Source: Bryobacteraceae bacterium (GTDB lineage: Bacteria; Acidobacteriota; Terriglobia; Bryobacterales; Bryobacteraceae). Taken from it: a DNA stretch of 53,008 nt. The stretch is taken from assembly GCA_014860455.1 (NCBI GenBank), contig JACZJQ010000293.1, forward strand, positions 1 through 53,008. Direction: 5' to 3'. A model generated the notes under the pieces. It saw only the letters and a program-made list of their open reading frames with translations, was not told where the DNA came from and made no database searches. The position numbers were made by a program, and so were the translations under genes. Each line of letters opens with the position of its first letter. Within the stretch, counting starts at the first letter, position 1. Shown here in pieces: positions 35,405 through 44,086 of this stretch.

Positions 35405-37641
35405 GCGTCTATGTTAACCGAACGCCGGCGGCGATCGCGGAGCCAGACCGAAGCGGCGGCAAGCAGGGCGAGCAGGGAGAGGGCGGCTCCGGCATAGACC
35501 GAAGCGGGGCGGTAACGGAAGGCGACCTGATGGCGGCCTTGCGGGACGGCGACGGCGCGGAGGCCGCCGTGGGCTTGGAGGATGGGGGCTTCGACGCCGT
35601 CGATATGGGCTTTCCAGCCAGGGAAGAAGGTATCGGAGAGGATGACGAGGCCGCGGCAGCCCATGTCGGCCTGGATGCTGACTTGGGAGGGTAGGTGGGA
35701 GAGAATCCGCACCTGGTCCGGGCGATCCGGGCAGGATTCGACGGTGGGCGCGGAGCCTTCGATGAAGGTTGCCTGGCCGAAACGATCCTTGAAGTGGTCG
35801 TTCATCATCATGGCGTTGTGGCCGGGGAGCCAGGAGAGGATTTCGTGGACGGAGAAGGCGCGGGGCAGGGCGGATGGGTCGCGGAAGACTTTTAGTCCGG
35901 ATTTGCCTTCGAAGGCAAGTTCGGTGTGGTTGCCGGCGGGTTGAGTGCGGACGGCGAAGGCGATGCCGCGCAGGCGTTGCCCTTCGGGGCTTTCCAGGCC
36001 TATTTGCGTGGCGTTGAGGGTGAGGCTGGCCAGATAGCCGGCGCTGGTGGGGACGCCGTGCCAGGCGCCGAAGTTGTAGCGGATCTCGTCGTCGTTCGTG
36101 ACAGTGCGGGGGAAGCCCGGCTGGGCGCGGAGAAAAGCGGCGATGTCGTTGTGTTCGGAGAGGGCGGTGAGGGGGGCGACGCGGTCCTTTTCGGTGAAAG
36201 CGGGCATGAAGTAAGAGTTTTCTATCGAGGCCTCGACGGCGACGATGAGGCAGGCGGAAACGGCGGCGGCGGTGAGCGATAGGGCGCGGCGGCGAGCGGT
36301 GGAGAGCAGGAGGGCGAGGGCGAAGGCGCAGAGGGCGTTGACCAGGACGCGGTCCGAGCCCAAGCCCCTGAAGTCATTGACGATGGCCCAGCCGGCACGA
36401 AGGGCGAAAATCGCGCAGGCAAACCAGCAGAGGAGTTTCGCGGCGCGGGCGGTGGAGGCGGGGTCGCGGCGGAGACGGTCCAGCACCATGGCGGCGAGCA
36501 AGGCGGCGGCGAGTCCGGTTAAGTAGACGGCGGCGGAGGCGTTGCGCGCCTTTTCGACCAGGGGGACGAGGCTATAGATGATGCCGTGCAGCGGCGAGGC
36601 GTCAACCATCGAAAACAGCAGAGCGGCGGCGGCGATCGAGGCCAGCCAGCGGGTTTCGCGGCGGCGGCGGGAGAGCCAGAAACCGAGCAGAGCAAGGGTG
36701 AGGGTGGCGGCGCCGAGGTAGGGCGAGGCATGGGTGTGCATGCCGGGCAGGACGATGCCGAGCAGGTCGGCGGGGCTGGTGCGCCAATCGCGGTGGAGGT
36801 GCCAGGGGACTTTTTGGTCCCAGCCGATGGGGTCAGGCAGTCCGACCCAGCGGACCGAATGTTTGCCATATTCGTAAGCCGGCAGGATCTGGACGGCTCC
36901 GGCGCAGAGGGCGACGGCGAACAACAGGGCCGAGGCGGCGAGAAGTTTCCAGCGTTTCCGGCTGATTGCGTTCCAGGCCAGGATCGAGCCGGCCGCGAGC
37001 GAGAGAAAAATGGGGGCCTGGTGGTGGCCGCTGAGCCAGGACATGCCGAGCGCGATGCCGCCATAAAGGGCCGAATGCCAGATGCGGATGCCGCGGCAGA
37101 TGCGGAAAGCGAACATCAACACCAGCGGAGCCCAGACGGCACCGTTGAGCATCTGGGGCCATTCGGTGTCGCCCATCCAGCCGAGCAGGGTGAAGGCCGT
37201 TCCGGCAAACACGGCGGCGGCGCGGCTGAGGCGGAGATCTCGAGCGAGCAGGTAGGCGAACCAAGCCCCCATGAGGTGGATGGCGATGAAGTACCAGTTC
37301 AGCCAGCCGGTCTTGATGAAACCGTCGCGCAGCGGCATGGCGTAGAGCAGCCAGTTCAAGGGGTAAGCGACGCCGGGTTGGGCCTGTCCGATGAGGGGCT
37401 GGCCGTGCCAGGAGTATGGGTCCCAGAGCGGGATGCGGCCGGCGTGCCATTCGCGGGCCTGGAGTTGGAGCCAGGGCAGGACCTGGGAGGTGGTGTCGGA
37501 GCCGGTGAGCCAGGTGAATTTGGCGGAGACGGTGAGCTTCCAGTAGAAGCCGCAGACGAGCAGGACAAGAAAGAGGGCGGCGGCCCAGTGCGAGAGGCCC
37601 GATGGTGGTTGAATGCGTCCGGGGTGGTGGATTTCGGCCAT
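35401..37641 (-). CDS. YfhO-like polytopic membrane protein
   Basis: 746 residues from ATG 37639-37641, fixed by GGAG 7 bases upstream; a TTG 45 bases earlier has no support. About 12-14 hydrophobic helices are spread along the chain. The first periplasmic loop reads GSDTTSQVLPWLQLQAREW and then IPLWDPYSWHGQPL, typical of YfhO/GT-C-like proteins. The C-terminal third is a soluble beta domain with ILSDTFFPGWKAHIDG and a last helix ending in RDRRRR. YfhO proteins are proposed to glycosylate cell-wall polymers with lipid-linked sugars. It shares a four-base overlap with the Nramp-UspA gene, which is unexpected. It is divergent from the FecR gene over 102 bases. Confidence 0.85.
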   Translation of the reverse strand: MAEIHHPGRIQPPSGLSHWAAALFLVLLVCGFYWKLTVSAKFTWLTGSDTTSQVLPWLQLQAREWHAGRIPLWDPYSWHGQPLIGQAQPGVAYPLNWLLYAMPLRDGFIKTGWLNWYFIAIHLMGAWFAYLLARDLRLSRAAAVFAGTAFTLLGWMGDTEWPQMLNGAVWAPLVLMFAFRICRGIRIWHSALYGGIALGMSWLSGHHQAPIFLSLAAGSILAWNAISRKRWKLLAASALLFAVALCAGAVQILPAYEYGKHSVRWVGLPDPIGWDQKVPWHLHRDWRTSPADLLGIVLPGMHTHASPYLGAATLTLALLGFWLSRRRRETRWLASIAAAALLFSMVDASPLHGIIYSLVPLVEKARNASAAVYLTGLAAALLAAMVLDRLRRDPASTARAAKLLCWFACAIFALRAGWAIVNDFRGLGSDRVLVNALCAFALALLLSTARRRALSLTAAAVSACLIVAVEASIENSYFMPAFTEKDRVAPLTALSEHNDIAAFLRAQPGFPRTVTNDDEIRYNFGAWHGVPTSAGYLASLTLNATQIGLESPEGQRLRGIAFAVRTQPAGNHTELAFEGKSGLKVFRDPSALPRAFSVHEILSWLPGHNAMMMNDHFKDRFGQATFIEGSAPTVESCPDRPDQVRILSHLPSQVSIQADMGCRGLVILSDTFFPGWKAHIDGVEAPILQAHGGLRAVAVPQGRHQVAFRYRPASVYAGAALSLLALLAAASVWLRDRRRRSVNIDA

Positions 37642-37726
37642 GCCAGACTCCGATGGTGTGAGTAAAAGCTTAGCAGAATCAATCAAATGAGGGATGGCAG
37701 GCGGATTGCAGTGGATATGGCTGAAG

Positions 37727-37736
37727 AAAGGAGGTG
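37727..37736 (+). promoter_or_regulatory. strong Shine-Dalgarno deciding the FecR start
   Basis: AAAGGAGGTG matches the anti-Shine-Dalgarno almost completely. It is spaced 7-8 bases from ATG 37744 but only one base from ATG 37738, so the later codon is the likely start. Confidence 0.75.
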
Positions 37737-37743
37737 GATGGCC

Positions 37744-40461
37744 ATGAAACGCCGCACACTCACAATCCCGGCTCTGCTCGCCCCTGCTCTGATCGCGACG
37801 ATGCTGGCTGGAGCCGTTCCTCCGATGAATGCACAGACGGTGAGCGATGTGTCCGATGAAGAAGGACGCGCGGTTGCTCGGCTGAGTTTGATGAACGGAG
37901 AGGTCTCAGTCCGCCGGGGCGACTCGGGCGACTGGGTTGCAGGAGCGATCAACGCACCGCTGATGACCGAGGACCGCATCTTTGCGGGACCGCGTTCACG
38001 CGCCGAAGTGCAGTTTGACTACTATCACAGGATCCGTCTGGCCGAGGACACCGAGGTCCGTCTGGCCGACATTGAGAAGGGCCGTTACCTGCTGCAACTG
38101 GCGCGCGGGACGGCGACGTTCGCGGCCCTGAAGGGCGGCGATGCGCAGGTGGAGATTTCGACGCCGGCGGCGGCGGTGAGGCCGGTGGCCTATGGCAGCT
38201 ACCGCGTGACGGTGGGGCCGGATGGCACGGCCGAAATCACGGTGCGCAGCGGCGAGGTGGAGATCTACACGCCGAGCGGGACGCAGCGGCTGAAGGCCGG
38301 GCGGACGATGCTGGTGCGCAACGGCGAGAATGGCGAGCCGGCGTTCCAGTTGGTTGCCGCGATCGGCAAGGACGAGTGGGACCGTTTCAATGACGAGCGG
38401 GACAGGGAGCTGAGGCGGGGTCTGGACACCTACCGTTACGTCAGCCGTGACATTTATGGAGCCGAGGACCTTTACGGCCACGGCACCTGGGTGGATGTGG
38501 CGCCTTACGGGCACGTTTGGCAGCCGGCGGTGGCGATCGGCTGGGCGCCGTACCGCTATGGACGCTGGTCGTGGGTGGACTGGTATGGCTGGACGTGGGT
38601 GAGCTACGACCCGTGGGGTTGGGCTCCTTACCACTATGGCCGCTGGTTCCATCATGGAGGCCGGTGGTGCTGGTATCCGGGCGGAGGCATTGGCATGAGG
38701 CACCGCTGGAGCCCGGCGCTGGTGGCGTGGTTTGGCTGGGGCGGCGGCGGAGTGGGCATCGGCATCGGCGGCGGCTGGGGCCGCATGGGCTGGGTGCCGC
38801 TGGCGCCTTACGATCCGTTCCACCGCTGGTGGGGCCGCGATCACTATCGCGGATACCGCAACGGCAACATCCGGAACAACGTGATTGTGGTGAACAACGT
38901 GAACATCACGAATGTCTACCGCAATGCGCGGGTGAGGAATTCGATTTCGATCCACGACGGCGACTACAGCCGCGGCATGAGAGGCCAGGCGTTCCGTGGC
39001 AGCACGGATGAACTGGGCCGGGCGAGCGTGATGCGCGGGGCGCTGCCGGTGACGCCGGGCCGCGAGAGCGTGCGGTTTGCCGACCGCGATGCGCGAGTGA
39101 TGCCGGTGGCCCGGAATGCGAGCAACGGCAATGCGAACCAGGGCAGTGAGAGATTCATCGCCAGGACGGCGGCCAGGAATGTGGACCGGGTGCCGTTCGA
39201 GCGGCAGAGAGAGGCGTTCACCGGCGGCGACCGCCGTACGCAGGACGAGCCGAGAGGCGTGACTGCCGGGCGTACGGGCAATGTCCGCGGCGGCACGGAA
39301 GGCCAGAGCGGCAGAGTGGTTGGCACGGAAGCGGGCCGTTCGGCCAGAGGCGGCGACGAGAGCCGTGGAGGCTGGCGGACCGTCGGCGAAGGCTCGACCG
39401 GACGGGAGCGCACCGGCGAGGCCGGCCGAGTTGAAGGACGCACGGGCACGCCGAGAACGGGCGACGATGGTGCGACGACCCGCAGCGGATGGCGCGGGTT
39501 TGGCAATCCGTCGAGCGCCAGGACCGGAAGCGAGGCCGTGAGCCCGCGGACGGGCAGGACGGCCGACAGCGACCGGGGCGGGGAAGCGACAGCTTCTGAA
39601 CCCCGCAACGGTTGGCGTGGATTCGGTGACCCGGCGCGAGGCACGCGTGGCGAGGCTACGTCGAGAGGCGCAGAGTCGCCGAGAAGCCGCGAGGCCGGCG
39701 ACAGCGGACGAGGGATCTGGTCCACTCGTGGTGGGTCAGAGAGGACTTCTGATGCGCCGTCGAGGAGCGAATCGCCGAGAATGGAGTCGCCCAGGAGCGA
39801 GTCTCCGCGCAGCGAATCGCCGAGAATGGAGTCGCCCAGGAGTGAGTCTCCGCGCAGCGAATCGCCGAGGATTGAGAGCAGCCCGAGGTCCGAACCTTCG
39901 CGGCGGGAGGCCGCTCCAGCCAGGAGCGAGTCGCCGCGGACCAGCGGACGCGGCAACAATGACGACATGGCAGGCGCGCGCACAAGCGCGCCTGCTTCCA
40001 CAGGCAGAGGCTTCGTGTCGGGCGGCGGAGAGCGCTGGTCGACTGGTGGCGGAAGCGGGGTAGAGGCGGGCAGCCGCAACTTCGGGTCCGCTTCAGGGGC
40101 TTCTCCGAGGTCGTCGGAAAACCGCGGGGTGTGGTCGACTGGTGCTGCTAGCCGGAGCTATGACGGCGCCTCCGGTAGATCAGCGGCGCGAAGCGAGCCG
40201 AGATCGATGCCGTCGACACGGAGCATGGAGAGCCGGAGCTATGGCGGCGGGATGAGCGCGCCAAGGTCAGCCCCGTCGACACGGAGCATGGAGAGCCGCA
40301 GCTATGGCGGCGGGTCGAGTGGACGGTCAGTGAGCCCGCGCAGTTCTGGAGGATTTGGCGGTGGCGGCGGGATCAGTGCTGGCGGTCGCAGCAGCGGAGG
40401 CAGCTCGGGTGGCGGAGGGCGCAGCAGTGGGGGTGGCGGCGGCCGCGGAGGCCGGCGATAA
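37744..40461 (+). CDS. FecR-domain / DUF6600-like surface protein with Arg-Ser-Pro tail
   Basis: 905 residues. Signal peptide MKRRTLTIPALLAPALIATM ends near residue 30. A FecR-like beta domain at about 40-190 has GEVSVRRGDSGDW and ISTPAAAVRPVAYGSYRVTV. Next is an aromatic module with repeated Trp-Tyr-Gly-Arg (WAPYRYGRWSWVDWYGWTW; WGWAPYHYGRW), as in DUF6600. The C-terminal 450 residues are disordered and rich in Arg/Ser/Gly, with tandem SPRSE-type units and a Gly-Ser end. With no TonB or sigma partner nearby, this is not a classic FecR sensor; a secreted wall-, DNA- or glycan-binding protein is more likely. A strong terminator follows 36 bases after its stop. Confidence 0.85.
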   Translation: MKRRTLTIPALLAPALIATMLAGAVPPMNAQTVSDVSDEEGRAVARLSLMNGEVSVRRGDSGDWVAGAINAPLMTEDRIFAGPRSRAEVQFDYYHRIRLAEDTEVRLADIEKGRYLLQLARGTATFAALKGGDAQVEISTPAAAVRPVAYGSYRVTVGPDGTAEITVRSGEVEIYTPSGTQRLKAGRTMLVRNGENGEPAFQLVAAIGKDEWDRFNDERDRELRRGLDTYRYVSRDIYGAEDLYGHGTWVDVAPYGHVWQPAVAIGWAPYRYGRWSWVDWYGWTWVSYDPWGWAPYHYGRWFHHGGRWCWYPGGGIGMRHRWSPALVAWFGWGGGGVGIGIGGGWGRMGWVPLAPYDPFHRWWGRDHYRGYRNGNIRNNVIVVNNVNITNVYRNARVRNSISIHDGDYSRGMRGQAFRGSTDELGRASVMRGALPVTPGRESVRFADRDARVMPVARNASNGNANQGSERFIARTAARNVDRVPFERQREAFTGGDRRTQDEPRGVTAGRTGNVRGGTEGQSGRVVGTEAGRSARGGDESRGGWRTVGEGSTGRERTGEAGRVEGRTGTPRTGDDGATTRSGWRGFGNPSSARTGSEAVSPRTGRTADSDRGGEATASEPRNGWRGFGDPARGTRGEATSRGAESPRSREAGDSGRGIWSTRGGSERTSDAPSRSESPRMESPRSESPRSESPRMESPRSESPRSESPRIESSPRSEPSRREAAPARSESPRTSGRGNNDDMAGARTSAPASTGRGFVSGGGERWSTGGGSGVEAGSRNFGSASGASPRSSENRGVWSTGAASRSYDGASGRSAARSEPRSMPSTRSMESRSYGGGMSAPRSAPSTRSMESRSYGGGSSGRSVSPRSSGGFGGGGGISAGGRSSGGSSGGGGRSSGGGGGRGGRR
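39769..39876 (+). repeat. 45-bp tandem repeat in the FecR-protein tail
   Basis: A 45-base unit beginning GAATCGCCGAGAATGGAG occurs at 39769-39813 and again, nearly identical, at 39814-39858, with a third partial copy after it. It encodes ESPRMESPRSESPRS. Being a multiple of three, copy-number change would keep the frame. Confidence 0.85.
40211..40314 (+). repeat. 63-bp-period repeat in the FecR-protein tail
   Basis: About 41 bases starting CGTCGACACGGAGCATGG occur at 40211 and again at 40274, encoding STRSMESRSYGGG twice. The intervening bases differ slightly. The period is in frame. Confidence 0.8.
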
Positions 40462-40497
40462 CGTAGTCGATCCTGACATCCAAACGAACTTCCCCTG

Positions 40498-40540
40498 GGC
40501 CCGGTTGGGAGACGGCTTACTCCCAGCCGGGCCTCTTTTT
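40498..40540 (+). terminator. strong rho-independent terminator after the FecR gene
   Basis: A 14-bp stem, left arm GGCCCGGTTGGGAG (40498-40511) and right arm CTCCCAGCCGGGCC (40520-40533), has one G-T wobble and an 8-base loop. TCTTTTT follows at once. Confidence 0.93.
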
Positions 40541-40654
40541 GGCTTTGGGGAGGCTTGACCAAGCGGACGGCTGGGTGATTCTGATCGTGTAGTAGACATA
40601 ATATTGATTATCGGTACTACCCACTGGACCAACTTCTGTATACTTCAACCTGAC

Positions 40655-40795
40655 GTGAACCCACACCGACGGTATGAGCGGCGGCAGGCCATCTGGCTTT
40701 TCATCTCCTTTTGCCTGCTCGGGCTGATGACGCTCGCCGTGGTTGTCTACGCGGCGCTGCAGGCAGGGTTGCTGCGGAATTGGCGCCGAAGGTAG
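40655..40795 (+). CDS. possible 46-residue single-helix membrane protein
   Basis: From GTG 40655 the frame encodes 46 residues: a basic N-terminus (VNPHRRYERRQ), one membrane helix (AIWLFISFCLLGLMTLAVVV) and a basic tail ending NWRRR. The arrangement is that of real small membrane proteins rather than chance sequence. No ribosome site is visible; a TATACT -10-like box at 40639-40644 would put the transcript start just before the GTG, so a near-leaderless mRNA is possible. The frame is open back to a TTG at 40604. No neighbour suggests a role. Confidence 0.45.
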   Translation: MNPHRRYERRQAIWLFISFCLLGLMTLAVVVYAALQAGLLRNWRRR

Positions 40796-40848
40796 TCGGC
40801 CTTGAATGGTGGAGTCACACGTTGAGTTACCGCATCCAGGAGGGCGCA

Positions 40849-40884
40849 GTTTGTGCCGCAATGGCGGTTTGTGCCGCAATGGCG
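40849..40884 (+). repeat. perfect 18-bp tandem duplication
   Basis: GTTTGTGCCGCAATGGCG occurs twice in direct contact (40849-40866 and 40867-40884) in the short gap before the end of the HAD gene. It looks like a recent slippage event and carries no evident signal. Confidence 0.9.
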
Positions 40885-40903
40885 GCGAGCCCCTCCGCCA
40901 GGG

Positions 40904-41545
40904 TTAGCGGGATGGATGGAGGCGGACGACGCTTCGGATGAGTTCAGGTAGCTCTGAGGCGTGGCGGACGATGACGACTTCGCAGCCGGCGGCCGTAGCG
41001 CTGGCGATGCCGGCGTCTGAATCCTCGAAGGCGATGGCTCGGGTGGCGCCAAGGCGTTCCATTGCTGTGCGATACGGCTCCGGGTCGGGTTTCAGGGCTT
41101 TCACCTCATTGCCGTAGACGGCGGCTCCCATCAGGGTTAAAATATTTTCCCTCAACAAGATGGGCTCAATTTCCGTTCTACCACTTGAAGTAACGACGGC
41201 CATCTTATAGGGAGATAAAATAGTTAGCTGCCGTCTGAGTTCGTCTGAGATGAGCGCGGATTGAGCGCACAACTCTGCAAATGCCTGCTTTTTCAATGGG
41301 TAGAGCGGCAGCAGCTCATCTATTGAATGAACAATCGGCCCAATCTTACCCAAGGCACTTAGCATATCCCGATCAGAGATGCCGATGCACTTGGTCTCGT
41401 AGTAGTCCCAGTCAAGGGCAATTCCCTTCCCGGCGAGCAACTGTTTCCAGCAGGCGAAATGCAGGGGTTCGGTGTCTGCCAGGACGCCGTCGAAGTCGAA
41501 CAGCAGCGCCGGCAGTGAGTTGGGCAGCGATTTGGTCTGGGTCAC
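40904..41545 (-). CDS. HAD-superfamily phosphatase, beta-phosphoglucomutase-like
   Basis: 213 residues. Motif I is LLFDFDGVLADTEPLH (both Asp present) at about 15-30, motif II is VVTSSGR, motif III Lys is in EVKALKPDPEPY, and motif IV is AFEDSDAGIASATAAG. The helical cap after motif I fits the subfamily of beta-phosphoglucomutase and sugar-phosphate phosphatases. Bases about 41130-41430, in the middle of the gene, are clearly AT-richer than the flanks, suggesting a mosaic origin. The ATG overlaps the stop of the M48 gene by four bases. Confidence 0.9.
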   Translation of the reverse strand: MTQTKSLPNSLPALLFDFDGVLADTEPLHFACWKQLLAGKGIALDWDYYETKCIGISDRDMLSALGKIGPIVHSIDELLPLYPLKKQAFAELCAQSALISDELRRQLTILSPYKMAVVTSSGRTEIEPILLRENILTLMGAAVYGNEVKALKPDPEPYRTAMERLGATRAIAFEDSDAGIASATAAGCEVVIVRHASELPELIRSVVRLHPSR

Positions 41546-42915
41546 TGGGTAAATTGGATGCTCCGCGCCGAGGCCTGATAGAGGGACTCGAAGCGCTGGT
41601 AGTCGTTTTGGGGCGAGATGTAGATGAAATAGTACATCATCGAGCCGCGGTCCACAGTGATGACGACATCGACCTCGCGGGTGTTCGGGAACGGCGACTC
41701 AGAGGAAAGCGTTGTGACGTAGGCGTTGGACCCGCCGATGGTGATTTTCTGGGGCTGGGCCTCGACCTTGACGCCCTGGTTGGACTGGGTCACCTGTTGC
41801 AGGAACGCCTGGGTATCGCGTTCGAGGTTGACTTTGCCGCCCTGGACCTGGGAGGTGCCGGCGATGATGCCGTAGCCGATGGCGGTGGCTCCGTTCTGGC
41901 CCTGGATGACGCCGGCCTTGGGGGCGAGGGTGACGCCGTTTTGCCCGTTGCCCTGTTGTTCGAAGCCTTCGGGATAGGAGAAAGAGACTCCCCCGCCCTG
42001 GTAGGTCTGGCTGCGGCCGGAGAGCGCGATTTTCGGTTGAGAGGTTGCTTTCGGCGTGGGCGCGGCCTGGCCCTGGACGGGTTTGGGGGTGGCAGGCAGT
42101 TTGGCGATGGACTGCTTCATGGCGGAGAGGTTGCCTTCGGTCTGGCCGTAGGTGCGTTTGGGGAGGTAGGGGATCTCCTTCTCGACGGCCTTGACGCGGT
42201 TGCCGGGGTTGGGGTGGGAGGAGAAGAACTCGACGAGCTTGTTGTTGCCGCGGCCGGCTTCGGCCTGGAGTTTTTCGAAGAAGCGGGCCATCTCTAGTGG
42301 GTCGTAACCGGCCTTGGCCATGGTGTGCATGCCGAGCAGGTCGGCGTCGCTTTCGGCGCCGCGAGAGTATTTCATCAGGACAGAATTGGCGCCGAGACCG
42401 ATGCCGAGCTGGGCGAGGTTACCGAGCATCGAGCCGCCGCCGCCGGCCAAGGCGCCGCCGAGGGTGGCGATGATGGCGATGCCTTGAGATTTGGATGCCT
42501 GGTTGGTGCCGTGGCGCAGAACGACATGGGCGAGTTCGTGGGCCAGGACGCCGGCGAGCTGGCCTTCGTTCTCAGCGGCGGTGACGAGGCCGGTGTGGAC
42601 GTACATGGGACCGCCGGGCAGAGCGAAGGCGTTGATGGAGTCTTCCTTCACAACCTTGAAGGAGAAGGGGTATTTTTCGAGTTCGCCGCGGGTGACAAGG
42701 CGGTTGCCGATGCGGTTGACGTAATCGGTCAAAGCCCTATCCTGGACGACGACGAGCTGCTTTTCCATTTCGGCGGCGGCCTGGCGGCCAAGTTCGATGT
42801 CCTGGTCTTTGCTGAACAGATTCCAGCCGGGTTTGGGGAGTTTCCGTGCGCCGGCGGCGAACAGCAGCATAGCGCCGGCAAGAAGGCCGGCGGCAACCCT
42901 TCTGCGTATCGTCAT
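41542..42915 (-). CDS. M48-family zinc metalloprotease
   Basis: 457 residues. After a signal peptide-like start ([20 protein letters not shown]) the M48 domain has [10 protein letters not shown] with HEXXH at 126-130, and the third ligand Glu in [12 protein letters not shown]. The BepA/LoiP type of exported protease with outer-membrane quality control is the closest pattern. From about 260 comes a Pro/Gln/Ala-rich linker and a C-terminal 170-residue beta domain ([13 protein letters not shown]). TTAGGAGGATGCA before the ATG is a strong ribosome site. It leads the pair with the HAD gene, and its start is 29 bases from the divergent ilvE start. Confidence 0.92.
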   Translation of the reverse strand: MTIRRRVAAGLLAGAMLLFAAGARKLPKPGWNLFSKDQDIELGRQAAAEMEKQLVVVQDRALTDYVNRIGNRLVTRGELEKYPFSFKVVKEDSINAFALPGGPMYVHTGLVTAAENEGQLAGVLAHELAHVVLRHGTNQASKSQGIAIIATLGGALAGGGGSMLGNLAQLGIGLGANSVLMKYSRGAESDADLLGMHTMAKAGYDPLEMARFFEKLQAEAGRGNNKLVEFFSSHPNPGNRVKAVEKEIPYLPKRTYGQTEGNLSAMKQSIAKLPATPKPVQGQAAPTPKATSQPKIALSGRSQTYQGGGVSFSYPEGFEQQGNGQNGVTLAPKAGVIQGQNGATAIGYGIIAGTSQVQGGKVNLERDTQAFLQQVTQSNQGVKVEAQPQKITIGGSNAYVTTLSSESPFPNTREVDVVITVDRGSMMYYFIYISPQNDYQRFESLYQASARSIQFTQ

Positions 42916-42944
42916 TGCATCCTCCTAACTGTCATAATGCCAGT

Positions 42945-43862
42945 ATGACGCCTACAGACAAAATTTGGCACAACGGTCGATTCATCGGGTGGGACGATGC
43001 GAAGATCCATGTGCTCTCCCATGTTGTCAGTTACGGCAGTAGCGTCTTTGAGGGCGTCCGCTGCTACGAGACGGTTTCGGGGCCGGCAGTCTTCCGGTTG
43101 AGGGAGCATACGCGGCGGCTGCTGGATTCGGCGAAGATCTACCGCATTGATGTGGACTATACGCTGGACCAGTTGGTTGAGGCGCAGGTGGAACTGGTGA
43201 AGCTGAACGGGCTGCGGTCATGCTACATCCGTCCGATTGTGCTGCGCGGGTATGGCGGGGTGGGCGTGTTGCCGGTGAACAATCCGACAGAGATCTTCCT
43301 GGCCTGCTGGGCGTGGGGCAAGTATCTGGGCGAAGAGGCGCTGGGCGAGGGCGTCGACGTCTGCATATCGTCATGGACGCGGATGGCGCCCAACACGTTG
43401 CCGGCGCTGGCCAAGGCGGGCGCCAATTACATGAACTCGCAACTGATCCGCATGGAAGCCGACCGCAACGGCTATGCCGAAGGCATCGCGTTGGATGCGA
43501 ACGGGACGATCAGCGAAGGCTCTGGCGAAAACATTTTCGTGGTCCGGGACGGCAGGATCCATACGCCGCCGCTGAGTTCGAGTGTGCTGCCGGGCATCAC
43601 GCGCGATACGGTGGTGACGCTGGCCGGCGAACTGGGGATTCCGGTGGTTGAGACAGTGATCCCGCGGGAGTTTCTGTATATCGCCGATGAGATCTTCTTC
43701 ACTGGGACGGCGGCGGAAGTGACGCCGATCCGAACGGTGGACAAGATGCAGATCGGCAGCGGGCGGCGGGGTCCGATCACGGAGAAGTTGCAGAAAGCGT
43801 TTTTCGATATCGTCGAAGGCCGGGCAGTGGACAAGCACGGCTGGCTGACGCCGGTGAGCTAA
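42945..43862 (+). CDS. ilvE: branched-chain amino acid aminotransferase
   Basis: 305 residues, full length for the fold IV PLP aminotransferase that interconverts Val/Leu/Ile and their 2-keto acids. Family marks are [12 protein letters not shown] at about 32-43, the PLP Lys157 in [22 protein letters not shown] at about 191-200, and [11 protein letters not shown] near the end. ATG 42945 is preferred to an in-frame GTG/ATG upstream that lies inside the M48 leader. No Shine-Dalgarno is visible; CATAAT ends 6 bases before the ATG, so a leaderless transcript is possible. A strong terminator follows. Confidence 0.95.
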   Translation: MTPTDKIWHNGRFIGWDDAKIHVLSHVVSYGSSVFEGVRCYETVSGPAVFRLREHTRRLLDSAKIYRIDVDYTLDQLVEAQVELVKLNGLRSCYIRPIVLRGYGGVGVLPVNNPTEIFLACWAWGKYLGEEALGEGVDVCISSWTRMAPNTLPALAKAGANYMNSQLIRMEADRNGYAEGIALDANGTISEGSGENIFVVRDGRIHTPPLSSSVLPGITRDTVVTLAGELGIPVVETVIPREFLYIADEIFFTGTAAEVTPIRTVDKMQIGSGRRGPITEKLQKAFFDIVEGRAVDKHGWLTPVS

Positions 43863-43970
43863 GAGAAACGGAACGGGCCGCCGAGCCGCTCCCGATGTCT
43901 TCACCTCCCCCGAGATTGAACAAGCTGGAGCGGCCCAAGCGGCCCGAACTCTTAAGACTGTACAGGAAGA

Positions 43971-44015
43971 CGGGCCGGGGTGGAAGAGATATCCACCCCG
44001 GCCCGAGCGGTTTTT
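43971..44015 (+). terminator. strong rho-independent terminator after ilvE
   Basis: CGGGCCGGGGTGGA (43971-43984) and TCCACCCCGGCCCG (43992-44005) form a perfect 14-bp stem with a 7-base loop; AGCGGTTTTT follows. It isolates ilvE from nagA. Confidence 0.95.
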
Positions 44016-44071
44016 GACAGATATAAGCTACCTGGAATGAGTAGCTTAGCAACGAGTGGCTGTGAGCAAGT

Positions 44072-44080
44072 TGTGGATAA
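44072..44080 (-). other. perfect DnaA-box sequence upstream of nagA
   Basis: TGTGGATAA is the exact complement of the DnaA box TTATCCACA. It lies 6 bases before the nagA ATG. A 7/9 match (TGTGAGCAA) lies just upstream at 44061-44069. There is no further cluster, so it may be a DnaA-regulated promoter site or chance. Confidence 0.5.
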
Positions 44081-44086
44081 AACAGT

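Noticed and set aside
44014-44042. TTGACA after the ilvE terminator as a nagA promoter
   Set aside because: The -35 hexamer is perfect but no TATAAT-like hexamer occurs at 16-19 bases; it overlaps the terminator T run.
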